The notes beneath the pieces are model-generated. The model did not search any database, had not been told where the DNA came from, and worked only from the letters and a program-made list of their open reading frames with translations. From the NCBI GenBank assembly GCA_934464705.1, contig CAKSKB010000004.1, forward strand, positions 90,632-154,631: 64,000 nt of DNA. Direction: 5' to 3'. The stretch is from an uncultured Clostridia bacterium (GTDB lineage Bacteria > Bacillota > Clostridia > HGM11514). Position numbers and translations under genes: made by a program. The first letter of the stretch is position 1. Each line of letters begins with the position of its first letter. Shown piece after piece: positions 46,197 to 54,684 of this stretch.

Positions 46197-46646
46197 ATGG
46201 ATAGCAATATTGAAGCAAACGGACAGGTCAGCACCCAAAAGAAAAAACCGGGTTATATAAAGATTGTTTTATATGTTATTGTCGGAATTATTGCGGTTGC
46301 AGCGTTTATCAGAAGCCTTAATCCGGACAATAACATTATCGGAATCGACGGCATGCGTGAGGCATACAAGGTTGCCACACAGGTCATCGAAAACGAATTT
46401 ACGACCGAAGTAAAGTTTCCGAGATTCAAATCAGAGTTTATCCCCAACCGTTATGAAGATTTTACATACGGCGGAGAGAAGTATCATCTGTACACCATAA
46501 ATTCATATTTTAAGGTCAAAAACATTTTCAATACCGAAATGCGTGACGAATATGTAATTAAAATCGGCTTGCCGGAAAATAAAGATGCAGATTATTATTA
46601 CGAATTCGTATCGGACACCGCCGGACTTCTTATAATTGATGAATAA
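46197..46646 (+). CDS. Membrane-anchored hypothetical protein
   Basis: 149 residues. A hydrophilic N-tail (~22 residues), one transmembrane helix (IKIVLYVIVGIIAVAAFI), then an ~105-residue extracytoplasmic domain with aromatic beta-like segments (RYEDFTYGGEKYHLYTINSYF, YYYEFVSDTAGLLIIDE). Clear AACGGAGG ribosome binding site. Second gene of the cassette begun at 45790. Unknown function. Confidence 0.75.
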   Translation: MDSNIEANGQVSTQKKKPGYIKIVLYVIVGIIAVAAFIRSLNPDNNIIGIDGMREAYKVATQVIENEFTTEVKFPRFKSEFIPNRYEDFTYGGEKYHLYTINSYFKVKNIFNTEMRDEYVIKIGLPENKDADYYYEFVSDTAGLLIIDE

Positions 46647-46650
46647 ACGC

Positions 46651-46683
46651 AAAAAGGCCCCTGCACGAAAATTCGTACAGGGG
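46651..46683. terminator. Bidirectional terminator
   Basis: A 12-bp stem with one mismatch (46658-46669 with 46672-46683). Five T follow on the minus strand and four T a few bases on along the plus strand. Confidence 0.8.
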
Positions 46684-46707
46684 TCGGATTTTGTCTGTTA
46701 ACCTGTT

Positions 46708-48525
46708 TTAAGCAGCCGGAGCCATAACGACAACCGCACTTGCGATATACGAGCCGTCAAGCTGGGCGGTTCCTGTGATGATTACGGAGCAGCCCTCTTT
46801 CATCTTTCCGAGAGATGTGGTTGAGCCGTCTGCGCTGTCGATGTACTTGGTCGCACCGTTTTTCTTTACGAACACCTGCAGTCTTTCGCTCTCGCCGGTT
46901 GTGGCATTTGTGCAGTTCATATAGAAGAAATTGTAGTCCGTATTGATTGTTTCAACCGTGCCGACAATTGTTTTTGAAGTTGTGGTCGAGGTTGTTTCAA
47001 TTTTCTTAATCGTACTGCTTTCAAGGCTTGCGGTTACATAAGAGCCGATTCTGAGGTCATAGATAGTGCCTGCGGTTTTGTCAAGCGTAACCTCAACATC
47101 GTTTGCAACTGCGTACTGCTCGGATTCGCCCTCAGCGCGGAGCACGATATACGGATTTGAGCTTATGTGTATTTCCTCAATTGTTCCGACAAGTTCCGCA
47201 TTGGCGCTTGTAACCTTAATCTGCTGAGCAATATCGTTTTCCAATGTGATAGCAAGCTTGTCGCCCGAAAGAATATCACGAAGTTCTGTGTTTCTGTTGT
47301 TGTTTCTTGCGATGGAAACATTTGCAGCAACGGCCTTAGTCATCTTCTCACCGGAATTGGTTGTGAATGTAATTGTCGTATAGGGTTCATACGAAACCGA
47401 CACAAACTTTGCGCCGCTTATAACTTCACTTCTGTTAGCTATAACAACGGTTTTGCCGAGACCGTCCTCAACATCGATTGTAACGGTATCGCCCTTTGTG
47501 ATTGAACTGAACGAAGCCTTTTTGCCGAGATATGTAATTACAACCGCCGAATCAAGCGTGATTGACTGCGTTTCATCCTTGCCGAAAGGCTTGAATGTTA
47601 TCTTATTTTTTGCACCCGCCGCAAGTGATGTTACGGTACCGGTAACGGTTTCTTCGATTTTCGGGGAAACAGCGTCAACAAATCGAACCGTATCGCCGAA
47701 TTTCGTTACAACGGTAAAGCCGTTAAGCGGAAGCGCTTCCATTTCGGTTTCCTTGCCGTCAGCCATAACGCGCGCCTTTGAGGTCGGAACATTGAATATA
47801 TTCTGATCCTCGCCCTGCGCAAGCGTAAGAGATGTTCCGGAAACGGAAACAAAGTTACCGGAAACATATGTAATATCCAAATCCTTTATAATGCGGTAAA
47901 GCATAACCGCCATCTGCGCTCTCGAAACGAGCGTGTCGGGTTCAAATGTGGTATCGGTCATACCGACCATATATCCTTTATCGTTAACATATTTAACATA
48001 TTTTCTCGCATTTGAAGGAATTTGAGGTGTATCTGCATAGCGGAGCGTTGCGCCGCCGTTTGCTTTAACCTCAGCCTCCGCACCGGCAACCTTTGTAAGA
48101 AGAATTGCCGCCTCATAGCGTTTCAAAACCTCATTCGCATTTGAAAGATAATCGCTGAGCTCGTCCTCGGAAATTATCCCGAAATACATAAGGTATGCAA
48201 CCTCGGAAGGATTGCTTACATTATAAATAGAAACTTTATCGCCGTACATATCCTCGGCAAGACTGATTATATCCTTCATCTCGCTGTTGTTATAACCGAG
48301 AATTCTCGCCATGAGAAGCAGCGACTGGAGCTTTGTTACCCCGTCCGCCGGACCGAATCTACCGTCGGTATAACCGGCGATTACACCGGTCGAGGTCATT
48401 TCGTCGATTTCATCTCTCGCCCAGTCCCATGAGCTTTCCTGCAAATCCGGAAAGCTTGCAAAAGCCGTAAGCGAAACGGACAAAACAAGCGTAAATACCA
48501 ATATTAATGCTATAATTTTTTTCAT
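46708..48525 (-). CDS. SLH-domain surface protein
   Basis: 605 residues. The signal peptide ends near residue 24 (TAFA). An N-terminal SLH region of about 200 residues has two clear repeats (FPDLQESSWDWARDEIDEM, YVKYVNDKGYMVGMTDTTF) with a diverged one between. The rest is a series of small beta-barrel-like units rich in T/V (VTGTVTSLAAGAKNKITF, VGTIEEIHISSNPYIVL, VGTVETINTDYNFFYMN), a pattern common in Clostridia S-layer-type proteins. ATG 48525 lies eight bases after AAGGAGG; a TTG at 48528 is an alternative. Likely a structural surface protein. Confidence 0.88.
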   Translation of the reverse strand: MKKIIALILVFTLVLSVSLTAFASFPDLQESSWDWARDEIDEMTSTGVIAGYTDGRFGPADGVTKLQSLLLMARILGYNNSEMKDIISLAEDMYGDKVSIYNVSNPSEVAYLMYFGIISEDELSDYLSNANEVLKRYEAAILLTKVAGAEAEVKANGGATLRYADTPQIPSNARKYVKYVNDKGYMVGMTDTTFEPDTLVSRAQMAVMLYRIIKDLDITYVSGNFVSVSGTSLTLAQGEDQNIFNVPTSKARVMADGKETEMEALPLNGFTVVTKFGDTVRFVDAVSPKIEETVTGTVTSLAAGAKNKITFKPFGKDETQSITLDSAVVITYLGKKASFSSITKGDTVTIDVEDGLGKTVVIANRSEVISGAKFVSVSYEPYTTITFTTNSGEKMTKAVAANVSIARNNNRNTELRDILSGDKLAITLENDIAQQIKVTSANAELVGTIEEIHISSNPYIVLRAEGESEQYAVANDVEVTLDKTAGTIYDLRIGSYVTASLESSTIKKIETTSTTTSKTIVGTVETINTDYNFFYMNCTNATTGESERLQVFVKKNGATKYIDSADGSTTSLGKMKEGCSVIITGTAQLDGSYIASAVVVMAPAA

Positions 48526-48556
48526 CAAATAAACCTCCTTAAAAGATTCCGTTTCA

Positions 48557-48565
48557 ATTATAACA
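48557..48565 (-). promoter_or_regulatory. Extended -10 promoter of the SLH gene
   Basis: Minus strand TGTTATAAT about 30 bp before the start; no good -35 at the right distance. Confidence 0.55.
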
Positions 48566-48662
48566 TATATTCAGGTCAAAATCAGCATAGTAACATAATT
48601 TTAACACAATATTAACCGGATTAAAATTTTGCTGCGGCTTCCAAAACTTTTTGTACAATATT

Positions 48663-48700
48663 GGGACGGTGTATATTTTGCATATTATCGTCCCTTTTTT
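48663..48700 (+). terminator. Orphan terminator in the divergent intergenic region
   Basis: A stem gggacg...cgtccc (extended by further pairs to about 9 bp) followed by six T on the plus strand. No plus-strand gene lies upstream. Confidence 0.65.
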
Positions 48701-48731
48701 ATATAATTTTGCAAAACAATCCTGTTTTTAA

Positions 48732-48760
48732 TTGACACTGCGCAGTGCGTATGTTATAAT
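48732..48760 (+). promoter_or_regulatory. Consensus promoter with palindromic operator, GH130 gene
   Basis: TTGACA (48732-48737), 17 bases, TATAAT (48755-48760) with extended TGT. The 12-base perfect palindrome CACTGCGCAGTG (48736-48747) overlaps the -35 and spacer, a likely repressor site. Confidence 0.82.
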
Positions 48761-48821
48761 TACCTTGATTAGGAGAGAGCCTTTCTGGCGGATTAGAAAT
48801 TAATCTTTTGGAGGAAAAACC

Positions 48822-49799
48822 ATGCAGTACAAAACACATCCATGTATCAAAAAACTTGAAAAGCCGATTCTGACGGCAGATATGTCCGTTCCCGGTACGG
48901 CGCTGACATTCAATGCCGGCGTTGCAAAGTGGAAAGACAAATATGTAATGATGTTCCGAAACGATTATGGTGATGCGAAAAATCAGATTATAAGACCCGC
49001 CGTAACGGATTTAAGGGTTGCATTCAGCGATGACGGAGTAACATGGAAGCCCGAACCCGAGCCGGTTCTCGAAGAACTCAAAAGCGATGAAATCATCCGT
49101 ACATACGACCCCCGCCTCACCGTTATCGGCGACACAGCATATGTCTGCTTTGCGGTTGATACGCACCACGGCGTAAGGGGCGGAATCGCAAAAACAACCG
49201 ACTTCAAAAACTTTGAAGTTATGAGTCTTTCGGCGCCCGACAACAGAAATATGGCATTGTTCCCCGAAAAAATAGGCGGTCTTTATACAAGGCTCGAACG
49301 CCCGATGCCGGTTGACGGCCGAGGCTGGCTTACGCCCGGATTTGATGTATGGCTTTCGCAGTCACCCGACCTTAAATTCTGGGGCAACTCACAGCTTGTT
49401 TTAAAACGGGAGGAAGTTGAATTTTCAAACAGCAAAATCGGTCCGGCAGCACCGCCGATTAAAACCAAAGACGGCTGGCTGACGCTCTTTCATGCGGTAG
49501 AGCACATCCCCGGCTTCGGAAAGCACGGCTGGGAGGAAAAATGGGAAAATGTATACTACTCCGGCATTATGCTGCTTGACCTTAACGACCCGACAAAGGT
49601 TATAGGGAGGTACGATAAGCCGCTGATAGTTCCCGAAAACCGCTGGGAGGCTGAAGAAGGCTTCCGTCAGTATGTGATTTTCCCGGGAGGGTTTATAGCA
49701 GAACCCGACGGCACCGTTAAAATCTACTACGGCGCAGCAGACAGCGTAGAGTGCATGGCAACGGCAAATCTGCAGGATTTAATCGACCTCTGCAAATAG
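48822..49799 (+). CDS. GH130-like glycoside phosphorylase/hydrolase
   Basis: 325 residues, five-bladed beta-propeller type. GH130-like blocks are FNAGVAKWKDKYVMMFRNDYG, TYDPRLTVIGDTAYVCF (the D is the proposed general acid), NMALFPEKIGGLYTRLERP and GPAAPPIKTKDGWLTLFHAV. Most GH130 enzymes phosphorolyse beta-mannosides, releasing mannose 1-phosphate; some hydrolyse. The usual E before DPR is Y here, so the exact substrate is open. Strong promoter with operator-like palindrome and GGAGG site. No signal peptide, so cytoplasmic. Confidence 0.85.
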   Translation: MQYKTHPCIKKLEKPILTADMSVPGTALTFNAGVAKWKDKYVMMFRNDYGDAKNQIIRPAVTDLRVAFSDDGVTWKPEPEPVLEELKSDEIIRTYDPRLTVIGDTAYVCFAVDTHHGVRGGIAKTTDFKNFEVMSLSAPDNRNMALFPEKIGGLYTRLERPMPVDGRGWLTPGFDVWLSQSPDLKFWGNSQLVLKREEVEFSNSKIGPAAPPIKTKDGWLTLFHAVEHIPGFGKHGWEEKWENVYYSGIMLLDLNDPTKVIGRYDKPLIVPENRWEAEEGFRQYVIFPGGFIAEPDGTVKIYYGAADSVECMATANLQDLIDLCK

Positions 49800-49806
49800 G
49801 CTCCGC

Positions 49807-49846
49807 AAAAAAGCACGCATATCATTTTTGTGATATGCGTGCTTTT
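49807..49846. terminator. Bidirectional terminator
   Basis: A 16-bp perfect stem (aaaagcacgcatatca and complement), a 6-base loop, T runs both ways, between convergent genes. Confidence 0.88.
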
Positions 49847-49867
49847 CTATACGGTTTTCTCACCCGT

Positions 49868-51532
49868 TCATATTTCTTTTACAGTATAGCCCTTCGGCGG
49901 GACGGTTCCGTAAGGCTCAGACGAAAAGTTAACCGTTATTTCGTACCTCTCGCCGAACACCGACCTCTGAACTGCATAATCATCACTGACAACCGAAAAA
50001 TCGGTCATCGGAAGAAGTGCGGTTTTTTTATGAACCTCGGTGATTTCCCTGTAGCTTTCGAGTATTTCGTTTCTTAAAAGCCTGTAATTTCCGCTCTTGA
50101 ACGAATACAGCGGAGGGCAGCCGTAAAGCACTGCAAAAAGAACCTTATCACGGATAAGCTCTTTTGACATTGCGGTTGAATCGCCCCAATACGGAAACGC
50201 AAACAGACATTCATGATAAATAAGATGCCAGAGCGGCACACGGCAGCGTGGGTTTATCATGTGTTTTTTTATATGCTCCGCCTGCTCGCTGCTGTAAATG
50301 TTTGCGTGATTTCTGCCGGAATCCTTATTTCTGAAATACACCGGACTGTGCAAACCTTCGGTGTACGCAAGGTGGTCGATTATTCTGTCAAAGCCGTCTT
50401 CGGTCCCGGGGATAAGTCCCATTTTTTCAAGCGCCTCAAACGCTTCGTTTTTAACCTTAATCGAGTCCTCCCTCGTAAGCGGATGTTCTTTACTGAAACA
50501 TTCGCACATACCGCCGCCGAAAACATCAATAAACCTTCCTTTATAATAAGGATATTCATTCAGTATTTTAGGTATTTCGTTTTCCATTGCGTTTTTTGCG
50601 CAAATCGGGCACAGGGTATTCTGCGGATACATCTTTCCGTCAAAACCCTTCAGCGCCCAGGCAGGTGCAAGCCCGCCGTCCTTATTCACAACAACACCGC
50701 CGGGATAATCCTTCATGCGGCGGTGCGTATAACCGCAGTTTTTCACCCTGTTATTCGGAATTTTATCAAGCAAATCGGGGTTAAGCACATCATTGTAGTT
50801 ATCATACTGGGTCGAAAGATATCCGTATTTTTTGTAAAGAGGTTCGGAAAGATGAGAATCCTCATCGAAAAAGAGTCCGAACAAAGCCTTGTCGACATCG
50901 TTTTCATGTAAATCTTCGGCAATATCAAGAACCGCACCGCCCGACGCCGGGGACTCGGAAACCTCCCTGTCGGCATACATAATATCGTTGTAATTATCAT
51001 TCCATATCCAGAAAACCGCACCGCCGGCAAGCTTTTCGATTTCATGGTTATTTTTGATTTTGTCCGAAAGCGTAAGGCAATCGGGATTGTATCTTTTGCG
51101 GTACCATTTGCAGGCCTCCGTAAGCGATGAAAAAACGCGGTATGTTACATCACACGGCTTGTGACAGATTACCGACAAACGGTATAATCCGTCTTTTTTC
51201 TCCGCTTTATATTCGGTATCCACAAGATTTTCGGGACAAACCGCAAGGAAAGCTTTGTTCCTTTCAATCAGAACCATCCCAATGCTACCGTTGTGACCTG
51301 TGCAAAAATAACCGCCAATGGAATTGCAGTCAAATTCGCCGCTCTCGTACTCATCTTCGACATTTACCGCAATGCCCTCGTCCACCGGAAGAATAAGCCT
51401 GTCACCCGAAACAATCTCAGGTACCGGCACCTCCCCCGACGCTTCCGCCGAAAATTCGCAGCCGATTCTTTTAAAAGCGCAGTCCGTAATAAATTCAAAC
51501 TCCGCATTTTCATTTTTCATAGTAAAGCTCAT
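49868..51532 (-). CDS. Large hypothetical protein, glycosidase-like
   Basis: 554 residues, no signal peptide. An N-terminal beta-rich part (~1-140) is followed by an alpha/beta region. Barrel-like strands are suggested by GGAVFWIWNDNYND, KALFGLFFDEDSH, YYKGRFIDVFGGGM and GLIPGTEDGFDRIIDHLAYTEG. The DVFGGG and TEDGFD acidic positions look like active-site residues. It also has CPIC and GMCEC cysteine pairs. The layout recalls uncharacterised GH101/DUF5696-like glycosidases, but the family is not certain. It has its own promoter and terminator. Confidence 0.6.
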   Translation of the reverse strand: MSFTMKNENAEFEFITDCAFKRIGCEFSAEASGEVPVPEIVSGDRLILPVDEGIAVNVEDEYESGEFDCNSIGGYFCTGHNGSIGMVLIERNKAFLAVCPENLVDTEYKAEKKDGLYRLSVICHKPCDVTYRVFSSLTEACKWYRKRYNPDCLTLSDKIKNNHEIEKLAGGAVFWIWNDNYNDIMYADREVSESPASGGAVLDIAEDLHENDVDKALFGLFFDEDSHLSEPLYKKYGYLSTQYDNYNDVLNPDLLDKIPNNRVKNCGYTHRRMKDYPGGVVVNKDGGLAPAWALKGFDGKMYPQNTLCPICAKNAMENEIPKILNEYPYYKGRFIDVFGGGMCECFSKEHPLTREDSIKVKNEAFEALEKMGLIPGTEDGFDRIIDHLAYTEGLHSPVYFRNKDSGRNHANIYSSEQAEHIKKHMINPRCRVPLWHLIYHECLFAFPYWGDSTAMSKELIRDKVLFAVLYGCPPLYSFKSGNYRLLRNEILESYREITEVHKKTALLPMTDFSVVSDDYAVQRSVFGERYEITVNFSSEPYGTVPPKGYTVKEI

Positions 51533-51550
51533 ATTATCCCTCCCATGATT

Positions 51551-51579
51551 ATTTTAGATTAAACCTCCCCGTAAGTCAA
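51551..51579 (-). promoter_or_regulatory. Promoter of the glycosidase-like gene
   Basis: Minus strand TTGACT (51579-51574), 17 bases, TAAAAT (51556-51551). Confidence 0.78.
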
Positions 51580-51661
51580 TGGATAATTCTAACTTCAATG
51601 TAGACAAATTTGACATTTGCACCCAAAGACCGATTTTTGCTTCCGCAATCGTCAAAAACGC

Positions 51662-51704
51662 TTGACTTTGAAGGGCTTAAATGGTATAATATATATGGTA
51701 TAAT
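51662..51704 (+). promoter_or_regulatory. recA promoter with duplicated -10
   Basis: TTGACT (51662-51667), 17 bases, TATAAT (51685-51690) with extended TGG. The segment ATGGTATAATAT is repeated 14 bp downstream (51695-51706), giving a second TGG-TATAAT. No GAAC-N4-GTTC SOS box was seen nearby. Confidence 0.8.
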
Positions 51705-51742
51705 ATGTGTAAATATTGCTGCTGAAAGGAGCGGTTAATAAT

Positions 51743-52750
51743 ATGGAAGAAAAACAGAAAGCGCTTGATGTTGCGCTGTCGCAGATTGAAAAACAGTTCG
51801 GAAAAGGCGCCGTTATGCGCCTCGGGGACAGCCCGGCAATGCATGTTGACGCAATTTCGACAGGTATAGCAAGCCTTGATATAGCACTCGGCATAGGGGG
51901 TCTTCCCAAGGGGAGAATCGTGGAAATATACGGACCTGAATCCTCCGGTAAAACCACCGTTGCCCTGCACGCCGTTGCAGAAGCGCAGAAATGCGGCGGA
52001 GAAGTAGCTTTTGTTGACGCCGAACACGCACTTGACCCGGTTTATGCTTCAAAACTCGGTGTAAATATAGATAAGCTTTATGTTTCGCAGCCCGATACCG
52101 GCGAACAGGCACTCGAAATTACCGAAGCGCTTGTAAGAAGCGGCGCAATCGATGTAATCGTTATCGACTCGGTCGCGGCGCTCGTTCCGAAAGCCGAGAT
52201 TGAAGGCGAAATGGGCGACAATCATGTCGGTCTGCACGCAAGGCTGATGAGCCAGGCTTTAAGAAAGCTTGCCGGCGTTATCAGCAAGTCAAACTGTATC
52301 GCAATATTCATCAACCAGCTCCGTGAAAAGGTCGGCGTTGTTTACGGAAATCCGGAGGTTACGACCGGCGGCCGTGCACTTAAATTCTATGCGAGCGTAA
52401 GGCTTGATGTAAGGCGCGTTGAGGCAATCAAGCACGGAACCGAAATCGTCGGAAACCATGTGCGTGTAAAGGTCGTTAAAAACAAGGTAGCACCTCCCTT
52501 CAAAGAAGCGGAATTTGACATTATGTACGGCGAAGGCGTTTCAAATATCGGCGTTGTTCTTGACCTTGCGGTTGAGAAAAACATAATCAAAAAGGGCGGC
52601 GCATGGTACTCTATCGGAGAAACGAGAATCGGTCAGGGCAGAGAAAACGCCAAGAATTATCTTAAGGAAAATCCCGAAATATTCGAAGATATTAACCGTC
52701 AGGTAAGAGAAGCTTACGGTCTTGACGAACCGTCCGAAAATGATAAATAA
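51743..52750 (+). CDS. recA: Recombinase RecA
   Basis: 335 residues; ATP-dependent strand exchange and SOS coprotease. Walker A GPESSGKT is at 64-71. The VIVIDSVAALVPKAEIEGEM and AIFINQLREKVGVVYGNPE blocks are intact, the latter including the L2/ATP-cap region. The start is ATG 51743 (MEEKQKALDV), as in homologues; a frame from 51716 would add nine residues before AAAGGAG is used. It is followed by recX with an 11-bp overlap. Confidence 0.98.
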   Translation: MEEKQKALDVALSQIEKQFGKGAVMRLGDSPAMHVDAISTGIASLDIALGIGGLPKGRIVEIYGPESSGKTTVALHAVAEAQKCGGEVAFVDAEHALDPVYASKLGVNIDKLYVSQPDTGEQALEITEALVRSGAIDVIVIDSVAALVPKAEIEGEMGDNHVGLHARLMSQALRKLAGVISKSNCIAIFINQLREKVGVVYGNPEVTTGGRALKFYASVRLDVRRVEAIKHGTEIVGNHVRVKVVKNKVAPPFKEAEFDIMYGEGVSNIGVVLDLAVEKNIIKKGGAWYSIGETRIGQGRENAKNYLKENPEIFEDINRQVREAYGLDEPSENDK

Positions 52751-53375
52751 CGGCTTTGTTACCTCCATTGAGGAACAGAAAAACAATAAAAACAGATATT
52801 CGGTATTTATAGACGGGAAATATGCCTTTTCGCTTGATGACGAAACTCTTTTCAAATCAAAGCTTAAGGCGGGGGACGAAATCACGGAAGAAAAAGCCCG
52901 GGCGCTTATCCGTGACGCACAGTATATGGCATGCAAGGATTACGGCTTCAGGCTTGTTTCCAAAAAGCTGTATACGGCACACGATTTTCTGCAAAAGCTT
53001 AAAGCAAAAGAGTTTGACGAAACGGTTGCGGACGAGGTTTGCGCCCGCTTCACGGAACTCGGGCTTATTAATGACGAAGCGTTTGCAAGGGCTTATATTT
53101 CGGACGCATCAAAGCTGAAACAGAAAGGGAAGCGTGCAATTTCGGCGGAGCTTTACCGCCACGGTATTGACAAGGCGCTTATTGACGAACTGCTTGACGG
53201 TTTTGAAAATCCGGACGGTCTTGAAAAAATCATATCCAAAAGGCTCAAATCCAAAACACCCGACAGAAAAACGCTGAATAATCTTTTTGCCGCCTGCATG
53301 AGGAAGGGCTACAGTGCAGACGAGATAAAATATGCTCTTAAAAAATACACTGACGAGGATTTCACGGATGAATAG
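52740..53375 (+). CDS. recX: Regulatory protein RecX
   Basis: 211 residues; binds RecA filaments and limits their activity. Three-helix RecX repeats can be seen (ALIRDAQYMACKDYGFRLVSKK, LINDEAFARAYISDASKLKQK, RKGYSADEIKYALKKY). ATG 52740 lies inside the recA end without its own ribosome binding site, so translation is probably coupled; a TTG at 52722 is less likely. Confidence 0.92.
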   Translation: MINNGFVTSIEEQKNNKNRYSVFIDGKYAFSLDDETLFKSKLKAGDEITEEKARALIRDAQYMACKDYGFRLVSKKLYTAHDFLQKLKAKEFDETVADEVCARFTELGLINDEAFARAYISDASKLKQKGKRAISAELYRHGIDKALIDELLDGFENPDGLEKIISKRLKSKTPDRKTLNNLFAACMRKGYSADEIKYALKKYTDEDFTDE

Positions 53376-54684
53376 TATCGGAATAATATCTCTCGGGTGC
53401 TCCAAAAACCTTACGGACAGCGAGGTTATGCTCGGGGTTCTGTCAAAGGGGTATAAAATAGAACCCGACATTGAAAAGGCAGATATAATAATTGTCAATA
53501 CCTGCTGCTTTATCGATGACGCAAAGCAGGAATCGATTGACGCAATTCTGGACGCTGCCGAATACAAGAAGAAAAACTGCAAAAAACTTGTCGTTGCCGG
53601 CTGCCTTGCGCAAAGATATAAGGAAGAAATTCTTAAGGAAATCCCGGAAGTTGATGTAATTTTAGGCACTGCGGATTATCACAGGATTGACGAAATTCTT
53701 GCCGGGGGGGAAAAGGAAGTCTTCGGCGACATAGACAAATCACCGGATTATTCCTGTATTCCGAGGGTAAATTCAATGCCGTTTTATACGGCGTATCTCA
53801 AAATTGCCGACGGCTGCGATAACCACTGCACATACTGCGTAATTCCTTCGATAAGAGGGAAATTCAGGAGCCGCACCATAGAGGAACTTACAGCGGAGGC
53901 CGAAAGTCTCGCAAAGGGCGGCGTGAAGGAAATCATCGTGATTGCACAAAACACCACCGATTACGGCATAGATATATACGGGAAACGCTCTTTGGCAAAG
54001 CTGCTTACGGAACTTTCAAAAATTGAGGATATTCACTGGATAAGGCTGCACTATGCATACCCCGAAGGAATCGATGACGAGCTTATACGGGTTGTTGCGG
54101 ATAATCCGAAAATCTGTAAATATCTTGACATACCTATTCAGCACGCAAACGATACGGTTCTCAGGCGCATGGGCAGACGGTGTACAAAGTCCGAAATGCT
54201 GGAGCTTTTTGAGAAAATAAGAAAAGAGATTCCGGATGTAACACTCAGGACCTCCGTTATTGCGGGATTTCCGGGAGAAACGGACGAACAGGCGGAGGAA
54301 CTTTGCGAATTTATAAAGGAAATCCGGTTTGACAGGCTCGGGGCATTTTCTTATTCGAGAGAAGAAGGAACGCCGGCCGCAAAAATGGACGGTCAGATAG
54401 ACGAGGACGAAAAGGCGGCACGAACCGAGCGGCTTATGAATATCCAAAGCGGAATTTCGCTTGAAAACAACAAAAAGAAAATCGGAAAAACAATTGAAGT
54501 TCTCGCCGAAGGCTTTGACGAGAGTCAGATGCTTTACTTTGGCAGAAGCGAAGCGGATTCGACCGAAATTGACGGAAATGTTTATTTCGGCTCCGAAAGG
54601 GAAATTTCGGAGGGCGAATTTGTCAGGGTTAAAATTCTTGACTGCAGCGAATATGATTTATTCGGAAAGGACGAAATATTATGA
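53368..54684 (+). CDS. rimO: Ribosomal protein S12 methylthiotransferase RimO
   Basis: 438 residues; radical-SAM enzyme adding a methylthio group to an Asp of S12. The N-terminal MTTase domain has cluster cysteines in LGCSKN, NTCCF and AGCLAQ. The radical-SAM motif is CDNHCTYC near residue 150, and a C-terminal TRAM domain follows. ATG 53368 (MNSIGIISLGCSKN) overlaps recX by eight bases. A run of seven G occurs in the coding sequence near 53704. It overlaps pgsA by ATGA. Confidence 0.96.
   Translation: MNSIGIISLGCSKNLTDSEVMLGVLSKGYKIEPDIEKADIIIVNTCCFIDDAKQESIDAILDAAEYKKKNCKKLVVAGCLAQRYKEEILKEIPEVDVILGTADYHRIDEILAGGEKEVFGDIDKSPDYSCIPRVNSMPFYTAYLKIADGCDNHCTYCVIPSIRGKFRSRTIEELTAEAESLAKGGVKEIIVIAQNTTDYGIDIYGKRSLAKLLTELSKIEDIHWIRLHYAYPEGIDDELIRVVADNPKICKYLDIPIQHANDTVLRRMGRRCTKSEMLELFEKIRKEIPDVTLRTSVIAGFPGETDEQAEELCEFIKEIRFDRLGAFSYSREEGTPAAKMDGQIDEDEKAARTERLMNIQSGISLENNKKKIGKTIEVLAEGFDESQMLYFGRSEADSTEIDGNVYFGSEREISEGEFVRVKILDCSEYDLFGKDEIL

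Noticed and set aside
53700..53715. Seven-G run inside rimO as a phase-variation site
   Set aside because: The run is short, lies in a housekeeping gene, and encodes acceptable Gly-Gly-Glu sequence.
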